A program made the translations under genes and the position numbers. A DNA stretch of 64,000 bases from contig NZ_JABMCJ010000082.1 in assembly GCF_013359755.1 (NCBI RefSeq), positions 186,001 to 250,000 on the forward strand, read 5' to 3'. This stretch comes from Tardiphaga robiniae (GTDB lineage Bacteria > Pseudomonadota > Alphaproteobacteria > Rhizobiales > Xanthobacteraceae). This document shows positions 8,424 to 17,608 of the stretch, piece after piece (positions within the stretch are counted from its first letter, which is position 1; each line of letters begins with the position of its first letter). A model generated the notes under the pieces. It made no database searches. It had not been told where the DNA came from and worked only from the letters and a program-made list of their open reading frames with translations.

Positions 8424-10775
8424 TCATTCAGCCGCAAGTGGCTTGGCGGCCTCCGCCCGCATCTCGGCGCGGGTCTTCGGCTTAGCCTTAATTTTCAGGT
8501 CTTCGAAATCCTGCTTGTCCCTGACGCTGTTGCGGAAAATCTGATCCTTGCCGGGCATATATTGTGGCGGGCAATAGGCATCCTTTGCACCATACCAGGC
8601 GGCCGCCTTGATGGTGAAGGACGGGTCGGTCAGGTGCGGACGACCAAGCGCGACGAGGTCCGCACGGCCGGCGGCCAGGATCGTATTGACCTGATCGGCG
8701 GACGTGATGTTGCCGACGCACATAGTGGCAACGCGGGCCTCGTTGCGGACTTGATCCGAGAACGGCGTCTGGAACATGCGGCCGTAGATCGGACGCGACT
8801 CCTTGACGGTTTGGCCTGTCGAGATATCGGCGAGATCGACACCGGCTTCGGCGAAGGCGCGGGCGATCTGCACCGCATCGTCACCGGTGTTGCCACCTTC
8901 GGCCCAGTCGGTCGCCGAGAAACGTACCGACATCGGCTTGTGTGCCGGCCACGCTTGACGCATCGCCGTGAACACTTCGAGCGGGAAGCGCAGACGGTTC
9001 TCCAGGGAGCCACCATATTCATCGGTGCGCTTGTTGGTGAGCGGCGACAGGAAACTCGCCAGCAGATAGCCGTGGGCCGTATGCATCTCAAGCATGTCGA
9101 AGCCACAGCGCTCGCCGCGGATGGCCGCGGCGACGAACTCCGCCTTCACACGATCCATGCTGGCGCGATCGATTTCCGCGGGCACCTGACTGTCCGGATA
9201 GTAAGGCAGCGGCGACGCCGAGACGATGTCCCATGCGCCATCGGCGAGCGGACGGTCCATGCCGTCCCACATCAGTTTGGTCGCGCCCTTGCGGCCGGCA
9301 TGGCCGAGCTGCAGACAGATCTTGGCGGCGGACGTGTTGTGCACGAAATCGACAATGCGCTTCCACTGCGCTTCCTGCTCGTCGGTCCAAAGTCCCGCAC
9401 AGCCAGGCGTGATGCGCGCGTCGCGGCCGACGCAGACCATTTCGGTGAAGACGAGACCTGCGCCGCCGATGGCGCGCGAGCCGTAATGCACCAGATGGAA
9501 ATCGTTCGGCACACCCTCTTCCGCCGAATACATGCACATCGGCGACACTACGGCGCGATTGGCAAGCACCATATCCCGCATCTTGAACGGCTGGAACATC
9601 GGCACTTCCGGCTTATCGACATCGACGTCGAAGCCCTGCGCCTGCACCTTCTGCGCAAACGACTTGTCGACTTCCTTGACGAAGTCCGGCGCACGCAGCG
9701 TCAGGTTATCGTAGGTGATCGCCTTTGCGCGGGTCATGACGCCGAAGGCGAACTGCACGGGGTCGAAATCCCAAAAGCGATCCACGTGCTCGAACCAGAC
9801 CAGCGACACATCCGCTGAATGCTGGATCTTCTCGACCTCCTCACGGCGACCGTGTTCGTAATCGTGCAACCCGGCCTCGACAGTGGGCGCCTTCGCCATC
9901 GCATCATGCAGCGCGATGGCATCTTCCATGGCGAGCTTGGTGCCCGAACCGATGGAAAAATGTGCCGTCGCCTTGGCGTCACCGAGCAGCACCATGTTGT
10001 CCTTGACCCAGCGCTTGTTGCGGATCATCGGGAAGTTGCGCCACATCGAACGGTTGATCAGCAGCTTGTGGTCGCCGAGGAACCACTTGAAGATCTCATG
10101 CATCCGATCGGCGGATTCCTGCTCGCCGAGGCCTTCCAGGCCGGCGCGCTTGAAAGTTTCAGGATCGGTTTCGAAGATCCAGGTCGAACGGCCAGCCTCA
10201 TACTGATAGGCGTGGGCGATGAACGGACCCCACTCGGTTTCCTGGAACAGGAAGGTGAAGGCATCGAGCGGCTTGGTCGAACCCATCCAGGTGAACTTGT
10301 TCGAGCGCAAATCCACCTCGGGCGCGAAGTGCTCGATATACTTGTTACGGAAGTGGCTGTTGATGCCGTCAGCCAGTACGATCAGATCGGCATCGGCGAA
10401 ACGTGCTTCGTCGGTGATATCGACCTCGAACAGCAGATGGACGCCGAGCTCGCGGGCCCGATCCTGCAGGATCATCAGCAGCGTGCGGCGCGAACAGCCG
10501 CAGAAGCCGTTGCCGCCGACGCGGTGAACAGTGCCGCGGAAGTGCACGGCGATATCGTCCCAGTAAGCGAATTCCTGGGTGATGCGCTGATAGCTGGGAA
10601 GATCGTATTTCTCGAAATTATCGAGGGTGGCGTCGGAGAACACCACACCGAAACCGAAGGTATCGTCAGGGCGGTTGCGCTCATAGACCGTGATCTCTGC
10701 CTGCGGGCGCTGCTTCTTCAGCAGGATCGCAGAATAGAGGCCCGCCGGCCCGCCACCGATAATCGCGATCTTCAT
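8424..10775 (-). CDS. Bifunctional aryl-CoA monooxygenase/reductase (salicylyl-CoA 5-hydroxylase or 2-aminobenzoyl-CoA monooxygenase type)
   Basis: The 783-residue fusion joins an N-terminal FAD monooxygenase domain (GGGPAG at 7-12, about residues 1-395) to a C-terminal old-yellow-enzyme-like FMN domain (about 405-760, with [11 protein letters not shown] and QLGHAGRKG). This architecture is known in 2-aminobenzoyl-CoA monooxygenase/reductase of Azoarcus and in salicylyl-CoA 5-hydroxylases. Those enzymes hydroxylate an ortho-substituted benzoyl-CoA and can then reduce the ring. ATG 10775 is chosen because GGAGG precedes it closely; upstream in-frame codons would run through the palindrome at 10809-10822. 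Which aryl-CoA is used cannot be decided here. Confidence 0.85.
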   Translation of the reverse strand: MKIAIIGGGPAGLYSAILLKKQRPQAEITVYERNRPDDTFGFGVVFSDATLDNFEKYDLPSYQRITQEFAYWDDIAVHFRGTVHRVGGNGFCGCSRRTLLMILQDRARELGVHLLFEVDITDEARFADADLIVLADGINSHFRNKYIEHFAPEVDLRSNKFTWMGSTKPLDAFTFLFQETEWGPFIAHAYQYEAGRSTWIFETDPETFKRAGLEGLGEQESADRMHEIFKWFLGDHKLLINRSMWRNFPMIRNKRWVKDNMVLLGDAKATAHFSIGSGTKLAMEDAIALHDAMAKAPTVEAGLHDYEHGRREEVEKIQHSADVSLVWFEHVDRFWDFDPVQFAFGVMTRAKAITYDNLTLRAPDFVKEVDKSFAQKVQAQGFDVDVDKPEVPMFQPFKMRDMVLANRAVVSPMCMYSAEEGVPNDFHLVHYGSRAIGGAGLVFTEMVCVGRDARITPGCAGLWTDEQEAQWKRIVDFVHNTSAAKICLQLGHAGRKGATKLMWDGMDRPLADGAWDIVSASPLPYYPDSQVPAEIDRASMDRVKAEFVAAAIRGERCGFDMLEMHTAHGYLLASFLSPLTNKRTDEYGGSLENRLRFPLEVFTAMRQAWPAHKPMSVRFSATDWAEGGNTGDDAVQIARAFAEAGVDLADISTGQTVKESRPIYGRMFQTPFSDQVRNEARVATMCVGNITSADQVNTILAAGRADLVALGRPHLTDPSFTIKAAAWYGAKDAYCPPQYMPGKDQIFRNSVRDKQDFEDLKIKAKPKTRAEMRAEAAKPLAAE

Positions 10776-10808
10776 GACAGCCTCCGCAGTCGTGCCTGGA
10801 TGGAGATA

Positions 10809-10822
10809 TTTTAAACCTAAAA
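10809..10822. promoter_or_regulatory. Palindromic operator candidate, copy C
   Basis: TTTTAAACCTAAAA has perfect TTTTA/TAAAA arms and starts 34 bp upstream of the aryl-CoA monooxygenase start. A protein bound here would block a promoter or early transcription. Confidence 0.65.
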
Positions 10823-10942
10823 CAATTCCTGGCAAGCCTGACAAACCGGCAATTCGCCAGCTTTGATGCACATCAAATTGTCAGTCGGCGCGGTGCATCT
10901 TGAAATTGCTCGCGCCCGCGCGAGGCGACTTGTTGAAACTCT

Positions 10943-11027
10943 GTCATGGCCGGGCCTGACCCGGCCATCCATCTTACCACCCGCATTGCCGCCAAAGATG
11001 GATGCCCGGGTCAATCCCGGGCACGAC
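10943..11027. repeat. Intergenic repeat, copy 1 (GTCATG-CCGGGTC double-palindrome)
   Basis: The 85-bp element consists of two short GC-rich palindromes. One is built on GGCCGGGCCTGACCCGGCC and the other on GCCCGGGTCAATCCCGGGC. They are joined by a spacer containing CATCC...GGATG, with GTCATG/GACG ends. Related copies lie at 23349-23434 and 38338-38421 in the opposite arrangement. It lies between an operator region and the 3' end of the enoyl-CoA hydratase gene. Confidence 0.85.
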
Positions 11028-11039
11028 GGTGCGTGTGTC

Positions 11040-11891
11040 TCAATTACCCTCAAACTTCGGCTTCTGCTTGTTCGCGAAGGCATGGAACGCCCGGGCGAAA
11101 TCCTCCGTGGTCATGCACAGTGCCTGCGCCACCGCCTCGGCTTCGATCGCCTCTTCCACCGACATCGCCCATTCCATCGACAGCATGCGCTTGGTCATGG
11201 TGTTGGCATAGGTCGGGCCTTCGGAAATCTGCCTGGCCAGTGTCTGCGCCTGGCTCAGCACCTCTGCAGGCGCGACGATACGGCTGAAGAAGCCCCAGCG
11301 CTCGCCCTCCTCGGCCGTCATGAAGCGGCCGGTATAGAGCAGCTCCGACGCACGGGACTGGCCGATGATGCGCGGCAGGATTGCGCAAGCGCCCATGTCG
11401 CAGCCGGCGAGACCTACCTTGTTGAACAGGAAACCGACCTTAGCGCCGGTCGCCGCCAAACGCATGTCGGACGCCATCGCCATGATCGCGCCGGCGCCCG
11501 CGCAGATGCCTTCCACGGCCGCCACGATCGGCTGCGGGCAGGCGCGCATCGCCTTGACCAGATCGCCGGTCATGCGCGTGAAGGCCGTGAGATCCTTGGT
11601 ATTCATCTCGATCAAGGGGCCGATGATTTCAAACACGTCGCCGCCCGACGAGAAATTGCCGCCGGCACCGGTGACGACCACGACCTTGACGTCGTCATCC
11701 ATCGCACAAGCGCGGAAGAAATCCGTCAGTTCGCGGTAGCTCTGGAAGGTCAGCGGGTTTTTGCGTTCCGGCCTGTTCAGCGTCACCGTCGCGATGCCAT
11801 CGGCCACCGCCAGCAGGAAATGCTCAGGCTTGAACTCGGCCAGCGGCAGCGTGACGGGATTGGCGACCTTGTTCTTGACCATGACTGACAT
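11040..11891 (-). CDS. Enoyl-CoA hydratase/isomerase family protein
   Basis: The 283-residue crotonase-fold protein has the N-terminal [14 protein letters not shown] and the oxyanion-hole segments [11 protein letters not shown] and [15 protein letters not shown]. Such enzymes hydrate, isomerise or cleave acyl-CoA thioesters in side-chain or ring-opened product degradation. The usual catalytic Glu region reads [12 protein letters not shown], with an Asp in place of the common Glu/Gly pattern, so the exact reaction is open. The ATG at 11891 is preceded by GGGAG; much longer readings upstream overlap the SDR gene and are not credible. It is probably co-transcribed with the SDR gene 44 bp upstream. 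Confidence 0.85.
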   Translation of the reverse strand: MSVMVKNKVANPVTLPLAEFKPEHFLLAVADGIATVTLNRPERKNPLTFQSYRELTDFFRACAMDDDVKVVVVTGAGGNFSSGGDVFEIIGPLIEMNTKDLTAFTRMTGDLVKAMRACPQPIVAAVEGICAGAGAIMAMASDMRLAATGAKVGFLFNKVGLAGCDMGACAILPRIIGQSRASELLYTGRFMTAEEGERWGFFSRIVAPAEVLSQAQTLARQISEGPTYANTMTKRMLSMEWAMSVEEAIEAEAVAQALCMTTEDFARAFHAFANKQKPKFEGN

Positions 11892-11935
11892 ATTGGCTCC
11901 CGGTAATTTGTTCGGTTCTTGTTGTTGCGGTTCGA

Positions 11936-12697
11936 TCAGACTTCGCCGCCAGCGACGGCGATGCTCTGGCCGGTGATGGAACTGGCGCCAGTGCCGCACA
12001 GCCACAACACGGCATCGGCGACCTCGCCGGGCGTCACCAGACGGCCCTGCGGATTGTGCTTCGCCAATTCGGCAACAGCTTGTTCGCGCGTACGGCCGGT
12101 CTTGCTCATGATGTTGTCGATGCTGCCTTCCAGCAGATCGGTTTCGGTAAAGCCTGGGCACACTGCGTTGACGGTGACACCGCTTTTCGCGACTTCCAGC
12201 GCCACCGAGCGCACGAGACCGATGACAGCATGCTTCGCTGCACTATAGGCGCTGACATAGCCGTAGCCCTTGAGGCCAGCCGTCGAAGCCACCGCAACGA
12301 TGCGGCCGCTCTTGCGCTTGACCATATCCGGCAGCACAGCCTGCGTTGCATAGACGACGCCCATGAAATTAACGTCCATCATCCGCTGGAACAGTGCTGC
12401 ATCCGATTTCACGAATGGCGCAGACTCCGCAGCACCCGCATTCGCCACCAGAATATCGATCGGCTGGCGTTTCGCGGCATCCGCAATCGCGGCATTCAGC
12501 GCGGCTTGATCGGACACGTCGGCGGCCATCGCATGGTGCGCGTCACCAGCGGCAACGACCTCGTTCAGCACTGCAAGATTGCGGCCCAGGACGGTGACGG
12601 TCGCGCCGGCCTGCACCAACGATGCTGCAATGGCGCGGCCGATGCCGCGGCCGCCGCCGGTCACCAGAGCGTGGGAGGAGCGAGACAATCCGGACAT
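11936..12697 (-). CDS. Short-chain dehydrogenase/reductase
   Basis: The 253-residue classical SDR has the cofactor motif TGGGRGIG at 13-20, NAG at 86-88 and the catalytic residues Ser138, Tyr151 and Lys155 (YSAAK). It ends with the common [10 protein letters not shown] tail. It oxidises or reduces a hydroxy/keto group, plausibly a 3-hydroxyacyl-CoA or an alicyclic alcohol. GGAAGG precedes its ATG, and a palindrome copy lies 44 bp upstream. It heads a two-gene leftward operon with the enoyl-CoA hydratase. Confidence 0.88.
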   Translation of the reverse strand: MSGLSRSSHALVTGGGRGIGRAIAASLVQAGATVTVLGRNLAVLNEVVAAGDAHHAMAADVSDQAALNAAIADAAKRQPIDILVANAGAAESAPFVKSDAALFQRMMDVNFMGVVYATQAVLPDMVKRKSGRIVAVASTAGLKGYGYVSAYSAAKHAVIGLVRSVALEVAKSGVTVNAVCPGFTETDLLEGSIDNIMSKTGRTREQAVAELAKHNPQGRLVTPGEVADAVLWLCGTGASSITGQSIAVAGGEV

Positions 12698-12740
12698 GCG
12701 TCACCTTCCGCAGGCTCTCCATGAGCCTGCCTGGATATTA

Positions 12741-12754
12741 TTTTAGACTTCAAG
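12741..12754. promoter_or_regulatory. Palindromic operator candidate, copy D
   Basis: TTTTAGACTTCAAG shares the left arm and centre of copy A and starts 44 bp upstream of the SDR gene. It lies between the SDR start and the 3' end of the AraC-type gene, so it can only serve the SDR-hydratase operon. Confidence 0.6.
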
Positions 12755-12783
12755 CTTTTGCAAGAAACAGGCAGGCCATGCTG

Positions 12784-13812
12784 CTAGCGGCTGCGGCGGA
12801 GCGTATCCGACGGGCTCTCACCGTAGCGGGCGCGGTAGAAGCTGGCCATCCGGCTCGGATGGGTAAAGCCAAGATCGAAGGCCATATCAATAACGCGCTC
12901 GCCCGGCGCCGCCCGCAGCAGCCGCGCATTCAAATGCGTTAGCCGGATATCCAGCAGCGCATCGGAGATCGACATGCCGAAATGCTTCTGGAAGCCGAGC
13001 TGCAGCGAACGTATCCCGATGCCAGCTGCGCGCGCGAGCCGATCGAGATCGAGCGGCTCAGTGGCATGAGCCTCAAGATAGTCCCGTGCCTTTCTCAGCA
13101 CTGACGGCAGCGGACCAAGGCGCGCCGGGGAGCGGTCGATGGCACCGGTCAGCGTATGTCGCTGGCCGGTCAGCAACAGTCCAATCACAGAATCACGCAG
13201 GGTCGCCGCCATCATGGGCGAGATCTGCTGACCGGGTCCACGGTGCTCCGCCAGATCGACGAGGTATTCGATCTGGGACCTGATCGCGAGACCGAACGGC
13301 GTATTCAGATCGACCTGCGGATCGAACTCGATCACAGCACCAGATGTCTCCGCCAGAGCCGCCGCGCGCTCTTCTACCAGCCGCCGTTCGACCAGCAGGA
13401 TCAGCTTGGCGCAATCGTCCTGCCAGACCATCTTTGTCGGCATGGTCGGCGACAGCAAGGACGCGGAACGCTCTGCCGACACCTCGATCGTTCGTCCGCC
13501 GGTATTGATCCGGGCACCGCCATGCAGCGGTAGCTGCAGCAGAAAAAAGCGATCGAGGCAGCCGGGATCAATCGACACCGAGCCACCATAGGAGACATAG
13601 TTCACGGAGAATCCATCGAACGCGGCACAGTTATGGAGCGCGTGAAAATCCGGCCAGGAGCGCTGCAAGGGATCCAGCGCATGCGGACAGAAGATGCGCC
13701 CGATCGAGTCGGCAGCCTCGTCGATATCCCTGGTGAAAACACGAGAGAACGCCGCAAGCCTTGCGGCGCGGGCCGGCTGGGCATTCCTCGATACGGCTGC
13801 GTCCAACACCAT
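12784..13812 (-). CDS. AraC-family transcriptional regulator
   Basis: The 342-residue protein has an N-terminal cupin-like ligand domain (about residues 20-210) of the type found in XylS-like activators. The C-terminal AraC DNA-binding domain spans about 240-340: two helix-turn-helix units with LDRLARAAGIGIRSLQLGFQKHFGMS and VIDMAFDLGFTHPSRMASFYRARYGESPSD. It points away from the cupin 2/FMO operon, so it may activate that divergent unit. Its effector is unknown. It is a second regulator in the island besides the MarR protein. Confidence 0.88.
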   Translation of the reverse strand: MVLDAAVSRNAQPARAARLAAFSRVFTRDIDEAADSIGRIFCPHALDPLQRSWPDFHALHNCAAFDGFSVNYVSYGGSVSIDPGCLDRFFLLQLPLHGGARINTGGRTIEVSAERSASLLSPTMPTKMVWQDDCAKLILLVERRLVEERAAALAETSGAVIEFDPQVDLNTPFGLAIRSQIEYLVDLAEHRGPGQQISPMMAATLRDSVIGLLLTGQRHTLTGAIDRSPARLGPLPSVLRKARDYLEAHATEPLDLDRLARAAGIGIRSLQLGFQKHFGMSISDALLDIRLTHLNARLLRAAPGERVIDMAFDLGFTHPSRMASFYRARYGESPSDTLRRSR

Positions 13813-13831
13813 GGTCCGATCGCCTGCGTTA

Positions 13832-13845
13832 TTTGAAGCCTAGAC
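13832..13845. promoter_or_regulatory. Possible degenerate palindrome copy upstream of AraC gene
   Basis: TTTGAAGCCTAGAC matches the reverse reading of copy G (TTTGAAGCTTAAAG) at 11 of 14 positions and lies 20 bp upstream of the AraC-type start. The right arm is poor, so this may be chance. Confidence 0.2.
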
Positions 13846-14082
13846 TATCCATGTCGCATCACGCCGCATAGCCAGCACCGCGCCGCAAATATTGCCGTGC
13901 TGCACAACGAATGCGCAGGCCGGCGTCTTCCAAAGATGAGTGTGCAGCGCAGCGTGGCCGCGCGCCCTCGCCTGCGCCGGTAATTATTTCGTCGTTTGGA
14001 TAGCGGATTCGTTCAACGGCTAGAGACAGGCCCCGAGGTCACGCAGCATCCTTGCAGACGTGAAACCCAAGGGAGCAGGACC

Positions 14083-14532
14083 ATGGCGGCACTTGAAAAA
14101 GGCATTACCCAGAACGGCACGGGATATAACGGCACCACGTGGAATATCCTTGGACAGGTCTATTTCCCGAAGGCCGTGACCGACTCCACCTTTGCCTTCG
14201 AGACCAACAGCGATCCCGGCCAGTTCGTGCCGGTGCATATCCATCCGACCCAGGAAGAATTCATCCTGGTGCAGGAGGGTATTCTCGACCTCAAGCTCGA
14301 CGGTCAGTGGGTCCGCGCCCATGCCGGCGACCTCGTCCGTCTGCCCCGCGGCATTCCGCATGGCTACTTCAACAAGTCGGACAAACCGGCTCGCGCGCTG
14401 TTCTGGGTCTCACCGACACAGAAGCTCGAAGCCCTGTTCAAGCAATTGCACAATATGAGCGACATCGAAGCCATCGTCCGCGTCTCTGCCGAGCATGAAG
14501 TGAACTTCTTGCCGCCGGAAGCCAACGACTAA
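14083..14532 (+). CDS. Single-domain cupin protein (paralogue 2)
   Basis: The 149-residue paralogue of the cupin at 6486-6941 has metal motif 1 HIHPTQEEFILVQEG and motif 2 GDLVRLPRGIPHGYFN. The ATG at 14083 is taken because GGGAGCAGGACC precedes it; an earlier in-frame ATG at 13996 has no ribosome site and adds residues the paralogue lacks. It is followed after 114 bp by the FMO-like monooxygenase on the same strand. A metal-dependent oxygenase or small-molecule sensor role is possible but unproven. Confidence 0.85.
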   Translation: MAALEKGITQNGTGYNGTTWNILGQVYFPKAVTDSTFAFETNSDPGQFVPVHIHPTQEEFILVQEGILDLKLDGQWVRAHAGDLVRLPRGIPHGYFNKSDKPARALFWVSPTQKLEALFKQLHNMSDIEAIVRVSAEHEVNFLPPEAND

Positions 14533-14646
14533 CTTCGACGACCGGACCTAACATCACACGTCGCGGACGTCCCGCGCAGGCCAGTGCCTACGCGTGTAAA
14601 CCCGCGCGCTCGCGATCCGTCGCTGCATTCAAACAGGAGATAAGCC

Positions 14647-16149
14647 ATGGTCAAACAGAAGAATGTTTGCGTCATCGGCGCCGGCATCGCCGGCCTTGCC
14701 GCCGCCAAATCCTTCACAGCATGCGGACACAAGGTCACGATGCTTGAACGCAGCGGCGACCTCGGCGGCGTCTGGGAGCCAGCCCGCTCTTATCCAGAGG
14801 TGCAGACCCAGAGTCCCAAGGAACTCTATCGCTTCACCGACAAGCCGATGCCGGCGAGCTATCCGGAATGGCCCAAGGGGCCGCAGGTCCATGCCTATCT
14901 CACAGATTATGCACGCGACTACAATCTGATCCCGCTGATGCGTTTCAACACGACCGTCGTGAGCATGAAACGCCGCGAAGATAGCCTGCCCGGCTGGACG
15001 CTTGAGACACGCGATGCGGCTGGCAACACCGCGCAGGAAACATTCGATTTCGTGGCGGTCTGCACCGGACAATTTAACGAGCGCAAGGAACTGCATCATC
15101 CCGGCGAAGACAAGTTCAAGGCCGCCGGCGGTGTCATCCTGCATTCGGCGGAGCACACGGATTCATCCATCGTCAAAGGCAAGAAGGTCGTCGTGCTGGG
15201 CGGCTCGAAATCGGCCACTGATATCGCCGTGCATTCGGTCAATGCCGGCGCCAGCGCCGTTACCTTCGTCTATCGCGAGCCGGTCTGGCGCATTCCCTAT
15301 TTCATCGGCGGCCTGATCAACTTCAAGCGCATCCTCTATATTCGCGCGCAGGAGGAGATGTTTCGGGGCTGGGGCCTGAGTGCGCTCTCGCGACTCAATC
15401 ACGCCATTGCCAAGCCATTTATCTGGGCCAACTGGCGCGGGCTGGAGGCCATGTTGAAGACCCAGCTCAAGCTCAAGAAATGCGACATGGTGCCGGAAGG
15501 ACGCATCGAGGACGGCATCAACTGCTCGGTGCCGATCGCCACGCCGAACTTCTTCCCGATGGTCGCTGATGGACGCATCAAGGCGGTCCGTGGCACCTTC
15601 GATCACTATGACGGCAAGACCATCGTGATGTCATCAGGCCAGCGCGTCGAAGCTGACGTTGCTGTGCTGGCAATCGGCTTCACACTCGGCGTGCCATTCC
15701 TGCCGCAGCAATATCGCGACAAACTCATCCAGGATGACGGTCAGTATCGGCTGTATCGCGTCATCGCCAATCCGGATTTGCCGGACATGGGATTTGTCGG
15801 TTTCAATTCCAGCTTCTGCTCGGTGCTGACGGCGGAAATGGCCGCCAACTGGCTGGTGCGCTATGCCGACGGCAAGCTGGCGAAGCAGCCGACGGCAGCC
15901 GAGATGCATCGGAACATGGACGAGATGCTGCATTTCAAGCGCGTTGAGCGTCCGGCCGCCGGTGTCTATGGCGGACTGTGTGTGGCACCCTATCACTTCA
16001 AGCATTTCGACGAACTGCTCGACGACATGGGCGCCACCAGCAAACGGCGCAGCGCGCTGGTGGAGAAGTTCACGCCGCCGGATGCGGACGCCTATGCGCG
16101 GTTTCTTGCGTCGGCTCCGAACTACAAAGCGGAGGCGACTGCCGCGTGA
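14647..16149 (+). CDS. FMO-like flavin monooxygenase (class B)
   Basis: The 500-residue two-dinucleotide-binding flavoprotein has FAD motif GAGIAG at 11-16 and an NADPH motif GGSKSA near 179-184. A region FKAAGG...HSAEH just before the second motif resembles the FMO fingerprint. Such enzymes oxygenate nitrogen, sulphur or ketone carbons using NADPH and oxygen. GGAG precedes the ATG. The gene follows cupin 2 and is convergent with the acyl-CoA dehydrogenase across a hairpin. N-oxygenation or Baeyer-Villiger chemistry on the island's substrate is possible; which one is not visible. Confidence 0.83.
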   Translation: MVKQKNVCVIGAGIAGLAAAKSFTACGHKVTMLERSGDLGGVWEPARSYPEVQTQSPKELYRFTDKPMPASYPEWPKGPQVHAYLTDYARDYNLIPLMRFNTTVVSMKRREDSLPGWTLETRDAAGNTAQETFDFVAVCTGQFNERKELHHPGEDKFKAAGGVILHSAEHTDSSIVKGKKVVVLGGSKSATDIAVHSVNAGASAVTFVYREPVWRIPYFIGGLINFKRILYIRAQEEMFRGWGLSALSRLNHAIAKPFIWANWRGLEAMLKTQLKLKKCDMVPEGRIEDGINCSVPIATPNFFPMVADGRIKAVRGTFDHYDGKTIVMSSGQRVEADVAVLAIGFTLGVPFLPQQYRDKLIQDDGQYRLYRVIANPDLPDMGFVGFNSSFCSVLTAEMAANWLVRYADGKLAKQPTAAEMHRNMDEMLHFKRVERPAAGVYGGLCVAPYHFKHFDELLDDMGATSKRRSALVEKFTPPDADAYARFLASAPNYKAEATAA

Positions 16150-16154
16150 TCGTC

Positions 16155-16178
16155 AGGCGAGCCGTGATCGGCTCGCCT
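16155..16178. terminator. Hairpin between convergent FMO and acyl-CoA dehydrogenase genes
   Basis: AGGCGAGCC and GGCTCGCCT form a 9-bp perfect stem with a 6-base loop in a 36-bp intergenic gap between convergent genes. There is no long T-run on either side, so termination strength is uncertain. Confidence 0.6.
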
Positions 16179-16185
16179 CATCAGC

Positions 16186-17358
16186 TCACTGTGCCTGGGC
16201 AGCCTTGATCAGCTCGCGACCGATGATGACCTTCTGGACTTCGGTTGCGCCTTCATAGATGCGCAGCGCGCGGATCTCGCGATAGAGTTCCTCGACCTTG
16301 ACGCCAGACTGCACGCCGAGACCGCCGAAAATCTGCACAGCACGGTCGATCACTGTCTGTGCCGCTTCGGTCGCGAACATCTTGGCCATGGCGGCTTCAC
16401 GCGTGATGCGCGCCGCGCCCTGATCCTTGGTCCAGGCCGATCGATAGACCAGCAGCGCCGATGCATCGATCGACGTCGCCATCTCGGCAAGGCCGGCCTG
16501 AGTGAGTTGCAGATCACCGAGCGTATGGCCGAACATTTTTCGCGTCACCGAGCGATGCAGTGCTTCGTCGAGCGCGCGTCGTGCGAGGCCGAGCGCGGCT
16601 GCGCCTACCGTCGAGCGGAACACATCGAGCGTCGCCATCGCCACCTTGAAGCCCTCGCCGTCCTTGCCGATACGGTTCGCCAGAGGCACGCGGCAATCCT
16701 CGAATTTCAACGTGGCCAGCGGATGCGGCGCGATCACATCGATCCGCTCCGCAATCGTGAAGCCGGGCGAGTCCGCATCGACGACGAATGCGCTGATGCC
16801 GCGCGCGCCGGATTCACCGGTACGCAGGAACACGACATACTGGTCAGCAATGCCGCCATTGGAGATCCAGGTCTTGAGGCCATTAATGCGAACATGATCC
16901 GGACCATCAGGCATCGCCGTCGTCGTCATCGCAGCGACATCCGAACCTGCATCGGGCTCTGACAATGCGAAAGCTGCAATGGCCTCACCGCTGGCGACGC
17001 GCGGCAGATAGCGCGACTTCAACGCTTCCGAACCGAACAGGCTGATCGGGCCGGTGCCGAGTCCCTGCATCGCAAACGCGAAATCGGCGAGACCGCTCTC
17101 ATAGGCGAGCGTTTCGCGGATCAGACACAGCGAGCGCACATCGAAGGTTGGAAACATGCCGCCATGGCTTGCCGGTACCGCTGCGCGCAACCATCCGCCG
17201 TCGCCGAGCGCCTTCACCAGACGCTTGCAGGAGCCATCGACGTCATGATGATCGACCAGACCGGGCAATGTCGCCTTGGCCCAGCGCGACAGACCTGTGG
17301 CCAGCTCGCGGTGATGGTCCTCGAAAAACGGCCAGGACAAAAATGACTGATCGGACAT
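16186..17358 (-). CDS. Acyl-CoA dehydrogenase
   Basis: The 390-residue acyl-CoA dehydrogenase has the flavin-binding segment [15 protein letters not shown] and a C-terminal [11 protein letters not shown] containing the probable catalytic base Glu369. It desaturates an acyl-CoA at C2-C3 and passes electrons to ETF. The start at 17358 is chosen because GAGGGAGGAAGCC precedes it. An in-frame ATG at 17391 lacks a ribosome site and lies only 3 bp from the palindrome at 17394-17407. The gene is divergent from the hydrolase-led operon, and each side has its own palindrome copy. Confidence 0.9.
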   Translation of the reverse strand: MSDQSFLSWPFFEDHHRELATGLSRWAKATLPGLVDHHDVDGSCKRLVKALGDGGWLRAAVPASHGGMFPTFDVRSLCLIRETLAYESGLADFAFAMQGLGTGPISLFGSEALKSRYLPRVASGEAIAAFALSEPDAGSDVAAMTTTAMPDGPDHVRINGLKTWISNGGIADQYVVFLRTGESGARGISAFVVDADSPGFTIAERIDVIAPHPLATLKFEDCRVPLANRIGKDGEGFKVAMATLDVFRSTVGAAALGLARRALDEALHRSVTRKMFGHTLGDLQLTQAGLAEMATSIDASALLVYRSAWTKDQGAARITREAAMAKMFATEAAQTVIDRAVQIFGGLGVQSGVKVEELYREIRALRIYEGATEVQKVIIGRELIKAAQAQ

Positions 17359-17393
17359 GGCTTCCTCCCTCGATGCATCGGCAATCGACATTG

Positions 17394-17407
17394 TTTTAAA
17401 CCTAAAG
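17394..17407. promoter_or_regulatory. Palindromic operator candidate, copy E
   Basis: TTTTAAACCTAAAG starts 36 bp upstream of the acyl-CoA dehydrogenase start, the same spacing as copies C (34 bp) and D (44 bp). It is the left one of two copies in this 250-bp divergent region. Confidence 0.65.
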
Positions 17408-17527
17408 AAATTTCGGACAAGGGCGATGGCCGGACATCACAACATCGCCAACCGGAAGGCGCATAGTCCGTCACCGGAGAGCGGACCTCTAAAAACGACG
17501 TGCCTCCGGATGAGGCAATCCACAACC

Positions 17528-17541
17528 CTTTAAGTCTAAAA
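17528..17541. promoter_or_regulatory. Palindromic operator candidate, copy F
   Basis: CTTTAAGTCTAAAA (reverse reading TTTTAGACTTAAAG) lies 67 bp upstream of the hydrolase GTG start. An AT-rich TTCATATATAT follows at about 17550-17560 and could be part of a promoter. With copy E it brackets the divergent promoter region. Confidence 0.65.
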
Positions 17542-17608
17542 CTATCGCTTTTCATATATATCGGACATGCTAGGATCACCCCTGTCCGACAGCACAGGAG
17601 GCCTATGC

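Noticed and set aside
8562-9818. 418-codon rightward open frame opposite the aryl-CoA monooxygenase
   Set aside because: It is an antisense shadow of the OYE-like domain, rich in Arg, His and Gly, as such shadows usually are.
11892-12161. Upstream extension of the enoyl-CoA hydratase frame
   Set aside because: It overlaps the SDR gene, and the hydratase has a good ribosome site before 11891.
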